This document shows positions 55,546 through 64,000 of a stretch of 64,000 bases of DNA, one piece after another. The stretch spans positions 1,302,001-1,366,000 of the forward strand of contig NZ_FNKP01000001.1 of assembly GCF_900099835.1 (NCBI RefSeq), written 5' to 3'. This stretch comes from Paraburkholderia fungorum (GTDB lineage Bacteria; Pseudomonadota; Gammaproteobacteria; Burkholderiales; Burkholderiaceae). Below the pieces are notes generated by a model. The model was not told the origin of the DNA and made no database searches. It saw only the letters and a program-made list of their open reading frames with translations. The translations under genes and the position numbers were made by a program. Each line of letters starts with the position of its first letter. Position 1 is the stretch's first letter.

Positions 55546-56349
55546 ATGAAATTGCGCGTTGGCTACGAACTGGTCTACGAGTGCGTGCAACCGACGCCGA
55601 TGTTGTTGATGCTGAACACGCACTTTTCGCACGCGAAAGAGATGCTGAGTCCCGATCTGCTGATGGTCGATCCGCCGTTGCCGATCAGCCAGTATCGCGA
55701 CGGTTTCGGCAACCTGTGCAGCCGGCTTTTTGCGCCGCCCGGGAAAATTTCTTTCTCGACCAACGCAATGCTCGAGGTGTCGTCCGAACCGGAGCAGCGG
55801 CCGCCGTTTATCGAGCAGCATCCGGTCGAAGCGTTGCCCAACGACACGTTGATGTTCCTGCTGGGCAGCCGCTATTGCGAAACCGACCTGCTGTCCGAAT
55901 TCGCGTGGCAGACCTTCGGCTCGCTGCCGCTCGGCCGCGTCCGCGTCGATGCGATCTGCGAGTACGTACACAACCACATCCAGTTCGGCTACGACTTTGC
56001 GCGGCCCACCAAAACCGCGTGGCAGGCGTGGCAGGAGCGGCGGGGCGTGTGCCGCGACTACGCGCATCTCGCCGTGGCCCTGTGCCGGGCGATGAACATT
56101 CCGGCCCGCTATTGCACCGGCTATATCAGCGATGTCGGTCTGCCGCCGCCCTACGCACCGATGGATTTTGCCGCGTGGTTCGAGGCGTATATTGGCGGAT
56201 GCTGGCAAACTTTCGATCCGCGCAATCACGCGCCGCGCACCGGGCGGGTATTGATGGCGCGGGGCCGGGACGCCGCCGACGTCGCGATCAGTAACACGTT
56301 CGGGGCCACGCAGTTGCTGAAATTCACCGTGGTGTGCGAGGCGATATAG
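55546..56349 (+). CDS. Transglutaminase-like cysteine peptidase family protein
   Basis: A 267-residue cytosolic protein of the bacterial transglutaminase-like family: an N-terminal beta domain (LRVGYELVYECVQPTPMLLMLN), then the catalytic core with C169 in RRGVCRDYAHLAVALCRAMNIPARYCTGY and D224 in WQTFDPRN. The position where many family members have the triad His before the tryptophan is A209 (DFAAWFEAY). Activity is therefore uncertain unless another His (H228 region, RNHAPR) substitutes. The start at 55546 has AGGGGC upstream. Likely monocistronic. Confidence 0.78.
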   Translation: MKLRVGYELVYECVQPTPMLLMLNTHFSHAKEMLSPDLLMVDPPLPISQYRDGFGNLCSRLFAPPGKISFSTNAMLEVSSEPEQRPPFIEQHPVEALPNDTLMFLLGSRYCETDLLSEFAWQTFGSLPLGRVRVDAICEYVHNHIQFGYDFARPTKTAWQAWQERRGVCRDYAHLAVALCRAMNIPARYCTGYISDVGLPPPYAPMDFAAWFEAYIGGCWQTFDPRNHAPRTGRVLMARGRDAADVAISNTFGATQLLKFTVVCEAI

Positions 56350-56388
56350 TTTTTTGCCGCACCGCAAACCTAAAGTTTCGGGAGAGAA

Positions 56389-56781
56389 ATGCCGACATGT
56401 TCGGCATCGACCTTGCATCGTCAACCGATTTACGAACACCGACTCACGAACAGCATGATGTCCCGCAATCTGGCCGCTGCATCGGCGGCAATTTTTCTCG
56501 CACTGCTGGCGCCGCCGGCCTCTCAGGCCGCGCCGCTCGGACTGGCCTCGATCAACGTCAGTCTGACGGTGCAGGAAGCCTGCATCGTTCAATCTGCCGA
56601 CGGCGTGATCGACGCATTGAATCAGCCGGTCGTGTCGTGCCTGCATGGAGCGCCGTTCCAGATCGGCCAGGCCGGTTTCGATCCGCTTGTCTCCGTCGAT
56701 CCCGGCGCGGCCCGGTCGGAGCCAGTCGCCTATGCCGCCACCGGCGACGCCCAGCAAACCGTCTGGACCGTCAATTTCTAA
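56389..56781 (+). CDS. Short SCPU-like exported protein
   Basis: 130 residues. A long signal-like N-terminus (hydrophobic core MMSRNLAAASAAIFLALLAPPASQA/AP) is followed by about 85 residues resembling half of a spore-coat-protein-U (Csu pilin) domain: INVSLTVQEACIVQS, then a second Cys in VVSCLHGAPFQIG, and a final strand ending in aromatic F. A good ribosome site, GGAGAG (56381-56386), precedes the ATG at 56389; the Met at 56455 would start the signal more conventionally. It converges on the Csu-type pilus operon, ending 21 bases from it. A role as minor subunit or assembly factor is inference. Confidence 0.62.
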   Translation: MPTCSASTLHRQPIYEHRLTNSMMSRNLAAASAAIFLALLAPPASQAAPLGLASINVSLTVQEACIVQSADGVIDALNQPVVSCLHGAPFQIGQAGFDPLVSVDPGAARSEPVAYAATGDAQQTVWTVNF

Positions 56782-56802
56782 TACAAGCCAGGTCGCCCGT
56801 CC

Positions 56803-57771
56803 TCAGAAGCTGATCGTCGCGGTAATCGAGTCGCTGTAGCTGCCGGGCATCGGCGTGCTCTGCGCCGGTACGAGCCCGTACACGCTGATCGACACCGGAT
56901 TGCCCGTGCCGGTGCCGGTTGCCATCGAGGTGCCCGCACTGCCGTTCCCCCACGCGGTCGCGTGTCCCGAATCCACGTAAAGCTGGTAATTCACCGCGCC
57001 GCCGCCGCCCGAGCGCTGCATCTGACGGGCGGCGACGTTGTTGGTCGAGCCGCCGCTCAGCGCGATCTGGAACGCATCGCCATTGGTGCAGCGAGCCGTG
57101 ATCGCGCCGGTCGCGCTCAACGCGGACTTAAGCACGCCGCTTGCGGTAAACGCGATGTTCGTTGCGCTGATCAGGCAATTGTTGGTCACCATTGCGGTGA
57201 CATTGAATGCGCCGCCGGCGCTGCTGGTCGTCGCGCCGGCGCATCCCGGCGACAGAAGCAGGAAGAACGCGTAATTCACCGTGAGCTGCGAGTCGAGGTC
57301 CGAATAGGTGGTGGTGCTGTTGCCGGTGGTCGGCACGGTCGGCTGGTTCGAGGCGACCTGGCCGTAGTAATTCACGGTCGTCGAGGTCGTCACGCCGGTT
57401 AACGGTTTGTCGAGAATCAGCGAAATCGGCGTGGTGCCGAGTGCGGTCGATCCCCACGCGATCGAGTTGTTGGTGTCCTGATACAGGCCGTATTGCAACT
57501 GGTTGCTGCCGCTCAGCATCGAGCGGACAACCGGGCCGGCCATGTTCAGGCAGACCTGCACGCTGGGCAGCAGCGTGACCGAGGGCCATGTGCATTGAAC
57601 GAGAATGCTGCCGGTTGCGGACACCGGGCTAAGCGCGATCGGGCTGACACTGCCGAAACTCAGCGCGGACGGCGTCGCCGAGCAGGTTTGCGCGCTGGCG
57701 GCGCGCGGCAGCAGGCCGAGTAGCGCGCACAGGCCGAGCAGCACGACGAGACGCAGCACGGCCCGTCTCAT
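56803..57771 (-). CDS. Two-domain SCPU/CsuE-like tip adhesin
   Basis: A 322-residue exported protein (signal MRRAVLRLVVLLGLCALLGLLPRAASA). It has two spore-coat-protein-U domains. The first starts with QTCSATPSALSFGSVSP and the second with NVTAMVTNNCLISATNIAFTASG. The C-terminus is YSDSITATISF, the donor-strand type end of archaic pilins. The two-domain design is that of CsuE, the tip adhesin that binds abiotic surfaces. It is the last gene of the operon; its ATG overlaps the usher TGA (ATGA), so they are translationally coupled. Confidence 0.85.
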   Translation of the reverse strand: MRRAVLRLVVLLGLCALLGLLPRAASAQTCSATPSALSFGSVSPIALSPVSATGSILVQCTWPSVTLLPSVQVCLNMAGPVVRSMLSGSNQLQYGLYQDTNNSIAWGSTALGTTPISLILDKPLTGVTTSTTVNYYGQVASNQPTVPTTGNSTTTYSDLDSQLTVNYAFFLLLSPGCAGATTSSAGGAFNVTAMVTNNCLISATNIAFTASGVLKSALSATGAITARCTNGDAFQIALSGGSTNNVAARQMQRSGGGGAVNYQLYVDSGHATAWGNGSAGTSMATGTGTGNPVSISVYGLVPAQSTPMPGSYSDSITATISF

Positions 57772-60344
57772 TGCGCCGCCGAGGTGGTGGCTGCGGGCGG
57801 TGCCGTCCGCGCGGGTTGGGCTTCGCTGCCGGATGCACGGCTGGTTGCTCCGGCGCGGCAGGTCAACGGGCCGATGGTCGGCAGCGTGCCGTTGGCGGGG
57901 CGCTCGTAGGTGAATTCGACAGCGCATCGCACGGCGCCGTGGCCGTCGCCGTCACCGCCGTTTTCGATCTCCAGATGGTTGTCCCGCTGCAGCTTCTCGA
58001 TGAACGTCAAACCGTCATAGCCGACGATCGTGTCGGCGCCGCTTTCCACGTGATGCACGCGGGTGCCCGGCGGCATCAGCTTGCCGTCCGCCTCACGCAA
58101 AATGATCGAAGCCGCGCTGTAACGCGACATGCGGAAGCTCGCCAGCACCCCCGCGTGCGACTTCGGCACCAGATCCATCGAAACGGAAGCAATGCGCGCG
58201 TCGGCGGGAAGATTCATGCTGTCGATCGCGACCTGGTTGTGCTGGTACGCGTTCAGATCAGGAATCAGCAAATGCCCCCCGCTGTCGGTCGTGCCGATTA
58301 CGCGGTTTTCGTGCAGTACCGGCACGTTCGGGACGCCGTCGGTGGACACCAGCGCAAAGCCGTCGTCGATCCGGCGGGCCGGCTGCACAGTGCCGTCCAT
58401 GAACACCACGGCGCCGCTCATGTCGAGCGACGCGCTCGCCTGCCGGTCGATGTCCTGCGCGATGGCTGTCACCTCGCCGTATTTGCCGAGATATTGCCCT
58501 TGCGCCTGCCGGTACGGTATCGCGCCCGTTCCGCCTGCCTGCACGCCCCAGCCCCAGCCGCCCGCGTAATCGGGTGGCCGCTGCGCATTGAGGTTGTAGG
58601 TGGACTGGCCGTTCTGCCGGCCCACGCTCGTGTTGATCGCGGTGTTGTTGCCGAGGCCGAAGCTCGCGGTCAGAAACACGCCTTGCGAATCGTGCTGGAG
58701 AAAATCCTTGTAGGTGCTCAACGTCAGCGACGCGAGGTTGCCGAAGTTCACCGTGTACGACAGCGAGCCGATCCGCGAAGAAGGAATGCCCGGGAAGCGG
58801 TAGCCGATGTAGCTGAGCGACACCGTCTGACGGCTGAAGAAAGGTAGCGCCAGCGTCACCCGGTCGGTGGCGGTGGGCACGGGGGTGCCGTCGCGTGCGC
58901 CGAGGTCGCCGTAGTTGCCATAGGCGCGCAAGGTCTGCGCATCGATCGAGAAGTGCGGCTCGATCAGTTGATAGCCGATGCCGACCTGGGTGCCGTTCAG
59001 CTTGCCCGCGCTCCCCGACACCGAACCGCTGACCACGCCCGCCATGCCCATCCGCACCAGCCCGCCCGCGCCTGCGTTGACGAGTCCGCCGGTGGCTTCG
59101 GCGTGGCCTTCCAGCGTCAGCGAATCGGTGACGCCGCGCCTTGCGGTGACGCTCACCGCCGGACGCGGATCGTACGAAAACGAATCGACACCGTAATTGC
59201 GGCGCAGGAAACCCGCTTCGAACGAATAGCTCGACAGACCTGCAGCCAGCATGCGGGTGTCGACATAGAGCGGCAGCGTGGTCGAAATCGTGCGGCCTAG
59301 CGCGTCGTGCGTGATCACCGTCGCTTCGCCCGCGCCGGTGATGCCCGGCACGTTGTTGACGATGAACGGTCCGCTCGGCACGTTGCCGGTGAATTGCCGC
59401 ACGTTGTTGATATACAGATCCACCGCCGACGGCACCACAGCGGTCCCCGACAGCGACTGCAGGGGGAAGGTCACGAGGTCGGGGCGCAGCGCGAAGTTGC
59501 TGCGCCACTGGAAACCGGCGATCCGAAACGAGCGCGTCCAGTCGAGCGACGACGAGATGGTGTCGCCGATCTGCGTGGTGCTGAGCGTCGCGGGGTTGGA
59601 CATGCTCCACGACGTGTCGTAGCGGACGTAGCGGTGCAGGTCGCTGTACAGGTACGCGATGCCGGTGTTGCTCAGCACGCCGGTCGGGTCGAAATAGCGT
59701 TCTTCGCTCCACAGCGCGAGTTGCGCATTGGATTGAGTCTGGGCAAACGCGTCGTAGTTGATCAGAAAGCCGCGCGACGAGGTCGCGTTCGGCGTCTGCG
59801 TCAGCTCGCGCGTGTCGAACGTGTACGGCTTGCGGATCGCGTCGGGCACCAGCAGGTCGATGCTTTGCGCGGCTGCGTCGTAGTGGTAGCGCAGGCCCGC
59901 GATCTGGTCGAGTTCGAGCGATGCGCTGTCGGCGGCGCCGAGCTTGTCGGTGGCGATGCCGATGTCGCTCAGGTCTTTCGCATTCGCGCTGAGCTTGCCG
60001 TCCTGCTCGCGAAAGCGTGAGATCAACGAAGTGCGCTGGCCGTTGAGCATAACTTCGAGATACAGGTCACGGCCCGCTACGGCGCGTGCTGAGGTTTTGA
60101 TTGCGGCGGGTTGGGTGCTGGGTCCGCCGAGGTCAATGCCTGCCGGGACGCCTGCTGCAGCACTCGCCGCGACAACCGCTCCCGTTGCAACACCCGCCGC
60201 GACGCGCGCATCGACGCCGGTATCCGCGAATTGCAACGGGGCTTGCGCGGCGGCCCGCTGCGCACCCAGCAGATAAAGCAGTGTCGCGAGCGCAATGGCA
60301 TGCGGCCTCCATCCATGACGTTTTTGCCGTCGTGTCATTCTCAT
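57768..60344 (-). CDS. Outer-membrane usher of an archaic (Csu-type) pilus
   Basis: An 858-residue usher. After the signal (IALATLLYLLGAQRAAA) and a 50-residue Ala/Val/Gly-rich insert comes the N-terminal domain (RDLYLEVMLNGQRTSLISRFREQDGKLSANAKDL). The 24-stranded barrel follows, with the family hallmarks FLINYDAFAQ, DLVTFPLQSLSGTAVVPSAVDLYINNVRQF and GPFIVNNVPGITGAGEATVI. The plug and C-terminal domains end in VHHVESGADTIVGYDGLTFIEKLQ. It threads subunits delivered by the chaperone through the outer membrane. The 4-base overlap with the adhesin gene downstream and the 110-base gap to the chaperone fit a single operon. Confidence 0.9.
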   Translation of the reverse strand: MRMTRRQKRHGWRPHAIALATLLYLLGAQRAAAQAPLQFADTGVDARVAAGVATGAVVAASAAAGVPAGIDLGGPSTQPAAIKTSARAVAGRDLYLEVMLNGQRTSLISRFREQDGKLSANAKDLSDIGIATDKLGAADSASLELDQIAGLRYHYDAAAQSIDLLVPDAIRKPYTFDTRELTQTPNATSSRGFLINYDAFAQTQSNAQLALWSEERYFDPTGVLSNTGIAYLYSDLHRYVRYDTSWSMSNPATLSTTQIGDTISSSLDWTRSFRIAGFQWRSNFALRPDLVTFPLQSLSGTAVVPSAVDLYINNVRQFTGNVPSGPFIVNNVPGITGAGEATVITHDALGRTISTTLPLYVDTRMLAAGLSSYSFEAGFLRRNYGVDSFSYDPRPAVSVTARRGVTDSLTLEGHAEATGGLVNAGAGGLVRMGMAGVVSGSVSGSAGKLNGTQVGIGYQLIEPHFSIDAQTLRAYGNYGDLGARDGTPVPTATDRVTLALPFFSRQTVSLSYIGYRFPGIPSSRIGSLSYTVNFGNLASLTLSTYKDFLQHDSQGVFLTASFGLGNNTAINTSVGRQNGQSTYNLNAQRPPDYAGGWGWGVQAGGTGAIPYRQAQGQYLGKYGEVTAIAQDIDRQASASLDMSGAVVFMDGTVQPARRIDDGFALVSTDGVPNVPVLHENRVIGTTDSGGHLLIPDLNAYQHNQVAIDSMNLPADARIASVSMDLVPKSHAGVLASFRMSRYSAASIILREADGKLMPPGTRVHHVESGADTIVGYDGLTFIEKLQRDNHLEIENGGDGDGHGAVRCAVEFTYERPANGTLPTIGPLTCRAGATSRASGSEAQPARTAPPAATTSAAQ

Positions 60345-60455
60345 TGGTTGCGTGGCGCTGCATCGTGTCCGTTCCTATGGGCGCAGCGCGGTCGAATTCC
60401 GCAGCCGGCCTCGCCTGACGACGGGCGAGGAGGCCAGCCGGTGTCGGGCGCGTAC

Positions 60456-61199
60456 TCACTCGACTGCCACGGCGGCTTCGGCCGGCAGCGAGTTGACTGC
60501 CGCCCGCACCTTCAGCGGACCGCTCTGCGCGACGTTGTCCGGCAGCGTGACCTGCCAGTGCCGTTCGCGTCCGGCGAGCGCGTAGCCGAGCAGGCCCTTG
60601 TTGATCGGATAGGCGTTGCCGGCGTGATCGATCAGCTGCACGGCGGCGATCTGCGCGCGCTTGCCGCCCGCGTTGTCGACGCGCAGCGTCCAGTGCTGGG
60701 CGTCGCGCGACAGATGCCAGGACAGCCGGGGCTGACCGGTATCGACGGCGGGTTCGACGAACACCGGCACCGAGTAGCGCAAGCGGATCGTCACGCCGCT
60801 GGTCGGCGCGGTGTCCGGTTCGGGCAACTCGTCGATCAGCACGCGATACCCCTGCTCGGCGGAGGTGGGCGCGGGCATGGTGCGGACCAGCCGTACCAGT
60901 TGATCGGCATGCGCGGCGATCTGGATCAGCGGCGGGCTGGCGACGAGCTCCTGGGTGGGCGTGAGTGTGTCCTCACCGTCCGCCTGATCCCAGCGGAACA
61001 CGCGCACCTGGCCGAACAAAGGCTTCTCGCCAGGATTCTTCAGCGTGATGCCGGTCGCGTTCGCCTCGGCCGGCAGATCGACCATTACCGGCGAGATCTG
61101 CAGCGTCGCGGCGTGGGCGGACAGCATGCCCAGACTCCACGCACACACACTGGCGACGAGTCGCCGGCGTAGCGCCCTCTGGTTCCGCGTCGCGCTCAT
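60456..61199 (-). CDS. Periplasmic pilus chaperone (CsuC-like)
   Basis: A 247-residue exported PapD-like chaperone, with signal ending MLSAHA/AT. It begins LQISPVMVDLPAEANATGITLKNPGEKPLFGQVRVFRW, and the conserved RLVRTMPAPTSAEQGYRVLIDELP holds the basic subunit-anchoring residue and the G1 edge. It keeps pilins folded and hands them to the usher. The pilin stop (TGA 61219-61217) lies inside a TTG at 61220 that could be the true start by coupling; I use the first ATG (61199). Confidence 0.88.
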   Translation of the reverse strand: MSATRNQRALRRRLVASVCAWSLGMLSAHAATLQISPVMVDLPAEANATGITLKNPGEKPLFGQVRVFRWDQADGEDTLTPTQELVASPPLIQIAAHADQLVRLVRTMPAPTSAEQGYRVLIDELPEPDTAPTSGVTIRLRYSVPVFVEPAVDTGQPRLSWHLSRDAQHWTLRVDNAGGKRAQIAAVQLIDHAGNAYPINKGLLGYALAGRERHWQVTLPDNVAQSGPLKVRAAVNSLPAEAAVAVE

Positions 61200-61216
61200 G
61201 GCGCTCGCGCGGCCCG

Positions 61217-61741
61217 TCAAAAGTAGACCGTGGCGGTGACGGTGGTCTGATAGGTATCAGGCTTCGGGGTGGATTGCGCGGGCACCTGACCGTACACGGT
61301 GATTGGCTGCGCCGTGCCGCTGCCCGTGCCGCTGACCGTGTTGGTGCCCTGCGTGTTGCCCCACAGCACCGTGTGGCCGGCGTCCTGGTAAAGCCCGAAG
61401 CCCACGGTGGTGGTGGTGTTGCCGGTGGCCGTGCCGGCCATCAGCCGGGCGGTCACCGACGAACCGGTGACCGTGCCCGCGTCGAGCCCGACGTTGTACG
61501 GCGTGGTGTTGGTGCAGGTGACCGAGACCGTGGTCTGCTGGTTGATGGCGGTGGCGAGCACGCCGTTGCTGCCGAAGTTCAGCGGCGTGGCGGCGATCGA
61601 GCAGTTCGCGTTGAGCGTGAGTGTGACGGTGAAGGTGGCGATCGCCGTGCCGTTGGAGTACGTCGCGGCGCTCGCGAGCTGCAACGGCAAACCGAACGTC
61701 AATGCGACGATCAGTCCGGATGACAGCAATTTTCGTTTCAT
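61217..61741 (-). CDS. Major pilin of SCPU family (CsuA/B-like)
   Basis: A 174-residue exported subunit with signal MKRKLLSSGLIVALTFGLPLQLASA. The mature part has the single SCPU domain: FTVTLTLNANCSIAATPLNFGSNG, a Cys partner in VSVTCTNTTPYNVGLDAG, VGFGLYQDAGHTVLWGNT, and the terminal strand TYQTTVTATVYF. It is the first gene of the pilus operon, with AGAGGTTG before the ATG at 61741, and should be the main shaft subunit. In the usual Csu operon two more pilin genes (csuA, csuB) follow; here they are missing. Confidence 0.87.
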   Translation of the reverse strand: MKRKLLSSGLIVALTFGLPLQLASAATYSNGTAIATFTVTLTLNANCSIAATPLNFGSNGVLATAINQQTTVSVTCTNTTPYNVGLDAGTVTGSSVTARLMAGTATGNTTTTVGFGLYQDAGHTVLWGNTQGTNTVSGTGSGTAQPITVYGQVPAQSTPKPDTYQTTVTATVYF

Positions 61742-62234
61742 TGTGCAACCTCTCTCAGGCTCCCGGAACACCGGTTTTCCATTTTCATGGTCATCCTGAA
61801 TCGGGTCGCCGGACGGCGCGCTCAATTGCGGACGATTTCCATGCTGGATAATTGAATTGTGATTGGTGCTATTTGGTTTTATTGCGATTACTGAAATCAG
61901 TCTACACACACTTTTTGGTTCATACAAATTATTGCGCGTCGTCATTGAGACGTGAGTGCCATGCGGGATATAGGGTTGACACCGATTCAGCAACGCGGAG
62001 GGGTAAATGTTTCTTAATCACCGTCATGCGAAAATACCGGAATCAAGGTAATTTTTTCTAAACAGCATGAGTGCCGGATATCGAAAGATCGTTTAATTAA
62101 TGGGTAAATATGCGATTGGAATGGCTATTAAAATGCGGAATGACTTGATTCGCGATATTGAAAAGGGCGTTTGAATGGCGAGTGGCGGAGTCTGCCGCTT
62201 TTAATGAAGAACTACAGATAAAACAGAGACGCTG
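61742..62234. promoter_or_regulatory. AT-rich control region of the pilus operon
   Basis: A 490-base gene-free stretch. Within it, about 61840-61925 and 62010-62215 are strikingly AT-rich compared with the rest of the window. No gene is supported. I expect the operon promoter and binding sites for an H-NS-like silencer here, but cannot point to a single convincing hexamer pair. Confidence 0.5.
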
Positions 62235-63443
62235 TCATTTTCCGGGCGCCATTGCGTGCCTGCGCCGCAACAGCATTGAGCCGACTGTCACCGCCATGCC
62301 GATGCCGCCCATCGTCAGCGCAAGTCCCACGATCAGCGGGCCGGTTTGCGTGCGAGCCGGAAACAGCGTGACCAGCAAGCCGGCGAGCGGCTGCGTGAGG
62401 TTGTTCAGCAGGATTACAACGCCGGTCGTCTTGCCGAAGTCCTGTGGCGGAATGATCCGCTGACGCGCGCTGCGGATGTAGACGTTGAACATCTTGTCGA
62501 AGCCGACGATCAGCAGAAAGCCGAGCGCGTAACCCCACGGCGCGGCACTCGCCCCGGCGATCACGCCGCCCACGCAGATCGACACGAACGCGACGCGGCC
62601 GAGCGTGCGTGCCGGCCACGCGGTGCGCGCGATGGTCAGCAGAATCAGCACCGTGGCGACCGCGCCCGCAGTTTGCAACACCGCGTAGTAGCGGTTCGAT
62701 TGCGCATGGAAGCCGGTGACCATCGCGGCCGAGGTGGCGAGTGTCACGCCGATCACCAGATTTTCGGCCGCCGCGAGCAGCACGATCTTTTTGAGGCCAG
62801 GCAGCATCGCCACGTGGCGCAGCGCGATGCGCAATGGCAGGCTCCAGTGTCCTGCGGGGCCGGGCGGCAGCCGGTTGCCGGTGAAGCCGCTCGCGCGTTG
62901 CCACAGGAACAGCGCGCCGTCGGCGAGAAGAAACAGCAGGCCGGTGGCCGCGACCACCCATGGCCAGCGCCATAGGCCGAGCAGCATCGCGGCCAGCATC
63001 GGACCGAGCACGAAGCCCAACTGGTCGGCGAGTTGTGAGTAGGCGAGTACGCGTTGAAACTGTTGCGTGCTGAAGATTTGCGGCAGCATGACTTCGCGCG
63101 CGACCAGCCCCTGGCTCGTCAGCACGCCAGCTATCGCCGACAGCGCGATCAGCCAGCCGATCCCGCCGAACAGTGCGTAGCCGAGCATCCCGCCGAAACA
63201 CACGAGCGCGCGCACGGTCTGACTGACCCGCATCAGCCGAAGCGGCGAGACGCGGTCGCACAAAGCGCCGAAGAAGGGGAACACCAGGTAGCGCGGCAGC
63301 GTTTCGATGAAGAACGCCAGGCCCGACCACGAGACCTGGCGTGTCGTCTGGAATACGACTAGCGGGACGAGAAAGAGCAGGATCTGATCGGCGAGACGTG
63401 CGACAAACAGCGAGCAGAAAAAAGCCTGATGGTTGACGCGCAC
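62235..63443 (-). CDS. Major-facilitator-superfamily transporter
   Basis: A 402-residue inner-membrane protein with about 12 membrane segments in two halves. It starts FFCSLFVARLADQILLFLVPLVVFQTT and has the loop-2/3 motif region GALCDRVSPLRLMRVSQ, a variant of the MFS motif A (G..aDr.g.r). DFGKTTGVVILLNNLTQPLAGLL is in the second half. This type is usually annotated as a drug/multi-substrate exporter, but I cannot assign a substrate. It is 99 bases downstream of the VOC gene on the same strand. Confidence 0.8.
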   Translation of the reverse strand: MRVNHQAFFCSLFVARLADQILLFLVPLVVFQTTRQVSWSGLAFFIETLPRYLVFPFFGALCDRVSPLRLMRVSQTVRALVCFGGMLGYALFGGIGWLIALSAIAGVLTSQGLVAREVMLPQIFSTQQFQRVLAYSQLADQLGFVLGPMLAAMLLGLWRWPWVVAATGLLFLLADGALFLWQRASGFTGNRLPPGPAGHWSLPLRIALRHVAMLPGLKKIVLLAAAENLVIGVTLATSAAMVTGFHAQSNRYYAVLQTAGAVATVLILLTIARTAWPARTLGRVAFVSICVGGVIAGASAAPWGYALGFLLIVGFDKMFNVYIRSARQRIIPPQDFGKTTGVVILLNNLTQPLAGLLVTLFPARTQTGPLIVGLALTMGGIGMAVTVGSMLLRRRHAMAPGK

Positions 63444-63542
63444 CGTGAATGTCCCGCCGCTGATGAATAGAAATGAGCCCGACTACGGGCCGAGACCGAT
63501 CCTATCAAAGTTGGCTGGAACAGGAAGGCCGGACCGGCTCGC

Positions 63543-64000
63543 CTATTCACCCCGATACGCACGCTCCAGTTGCGCGAGATCGAGCTTGACCATCTTCATC
63601 ATCGCTGCCATCACGCGGCTCGCTTTGGCGTCGTCCCGGTCGCGCAGCATGTCGCCGAGCGAGTCGGGCACGATCTGCCAGGAAATGCCGAAGCGGTCCT
63701 TCAACCAGCCGCATTGCCACGGCGAACCGCCGCCTTCGGTGAGCTTCGTCCAGTATCGGTCGACCTCTTCCTGCGACGCGCAATGCACGAACAGCGAAAT
63801 GGCGGGCGTGAAGGTGAATTGCGGTCCGCCGTTTAGCGCCATGAACTCCTGACCCTCGATCTCGAACGTGATGGCGAGCACCTTGCCCTTGGGCCCCGGA
63901 CCCGCTTCCGGGTAATGCATCGTGGTGACGATTCGCGAAGCGGAAAACACCGACATATAGAACTCTGCAGCCTCTTCGGCATTGCCGTTGAACCACAGAC
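63543..64000 (-). CDS. VOC-superfamily protein, PhnB-like (5' end outside window)
   Basis: The gene runs off the right edge; the reading frame is open to the last base, giving LWFNGNAEEAAEFYMSVF at the edge of the window. The visible 150 or so residues show the PhnB-like VOC pattern: EIEGQEFMALNGGPQFTFTPAISLFVHCASQEEVDRYW..L..GG...QCGWLKDRFGISWQIVP, the last part typical of the 3-demethylubiquinone-methyltransferase-like group. The tail (MAAMMKMVKLDLAQLERAYRGE) is also common in these. A Met within the frame at 63956 is not the start, because conserved sequence continues upstream of it. Function unknown. Confidence 0.8.
   Translation of the reverse strand, partial: LWFNGNAEEAAEFYMSVFSASRIVTTMHYPEAGPGPKGKVLAITFEIEGQEFMALNGGPQFTFTPAISLFVHCASQEEVDRYWTKLTEGGGSPWQCGWLKDRFGISWQIVPDSLGDMLRDRDDAKASRVMAAMMKMVKLDLAQLERAYRGE

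Noticed and set aside
1..64000. Prophage, integrative element or defence island
   Set aside because: No integrase, transposase, toxin-antitoxin, restriction, CRISPR or phage structural gene is recognisable; genes are mostly core metabolism and envelope functions.

Overview
The window reads as a stretch of chromosome from a Burkholderiaceae beta-proteobacterium, most likely Paraburkholderia or a close relative. The grounds are a high GC content, frequent TACAAT-type -10 boxes, an orphan RsxB next to endonuclease III, an intracellular PHB depolymerase, and a large FtsK with an Ala/Pro/Val linker. I see no integrase, transposase, phage gene, rRNA, tRNA or CRISPR array. It looks like ordinary core chromosome with a few lineage-specific insertions.

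Layout. 1-4 kb: ubiC, a DNA-deoxyinosine glycosylase, an intruding lipoprotein gene, a decayed second glycosylase 3' end, and a spermidine-synthase-like gene. 4-7.4 kb: a DUF3311 protein with a sodium:solute symporter of the monocarboxylate type, then an FUSC membrane protein. 7.3-12.9 kb, minus strand: a VOC protein, transaldolase, BenE transporter and a VWA/MoxR pair. 13.4-17.5 kb: two small c-type cytochromes, rsxB-nth-DUF1841, and a TetR regulator. 17.6-23.5 kb: PHB depolymerase with a candidate PhaR operator, a GH15 glucoamylase-like enzyme, two tiny genes, and a secreted lactonase-family beta-propeller protein. 23.7-29.1 kb: ftsK with a linker of about 1150 residues.

29.4-39.6 kb: a META-domain lipoprotein, purT, two small envelope proteins (one MliC-like), an acetolactate-synthase-like/aldehyde dehydrogenase operon, rhlE, and a trhO-gluQ pair that both modify the tRNA wobble position. 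39.9-43.5 kb: dnaE, possibly leaderless. 43.7-51.4 kb: a lipopolysaccharide block (WaaE-like transferase, msbA, GT9 transferase, O-antigen-ligase-like protein, and two tandem paralogous GT2 transferases). 51.4-56.3 kb: small accessory genes, rdgC, an unusual HdeD-membrane/papain-like fusion, a cluster of near-consensus DnaA boxes, and a transglutaminase-like protein. 56.4-61.7 kb: a compact Csu-type (archaic) chaperone-usher pilus operon behind an AT-rich promoter region, with an extra half-size SCPU-like gene convergent to it. 61.7-64 kb: an MFS transporter and a VOC gene cut by the window edge.

The observations I rate highest are: the glycosylase remnant that records an ancient operon split by an insertion; the candidate PhaR operator over the -35 of phaZ; the HdeD/permuted-papain fusion; two candidate leaderless genes (ubiC, dnaE); the very long FtsK linker; and the DnaA-box cluster. 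I do not see one clear-cut new multi-gene defence or biosynthetic system here.
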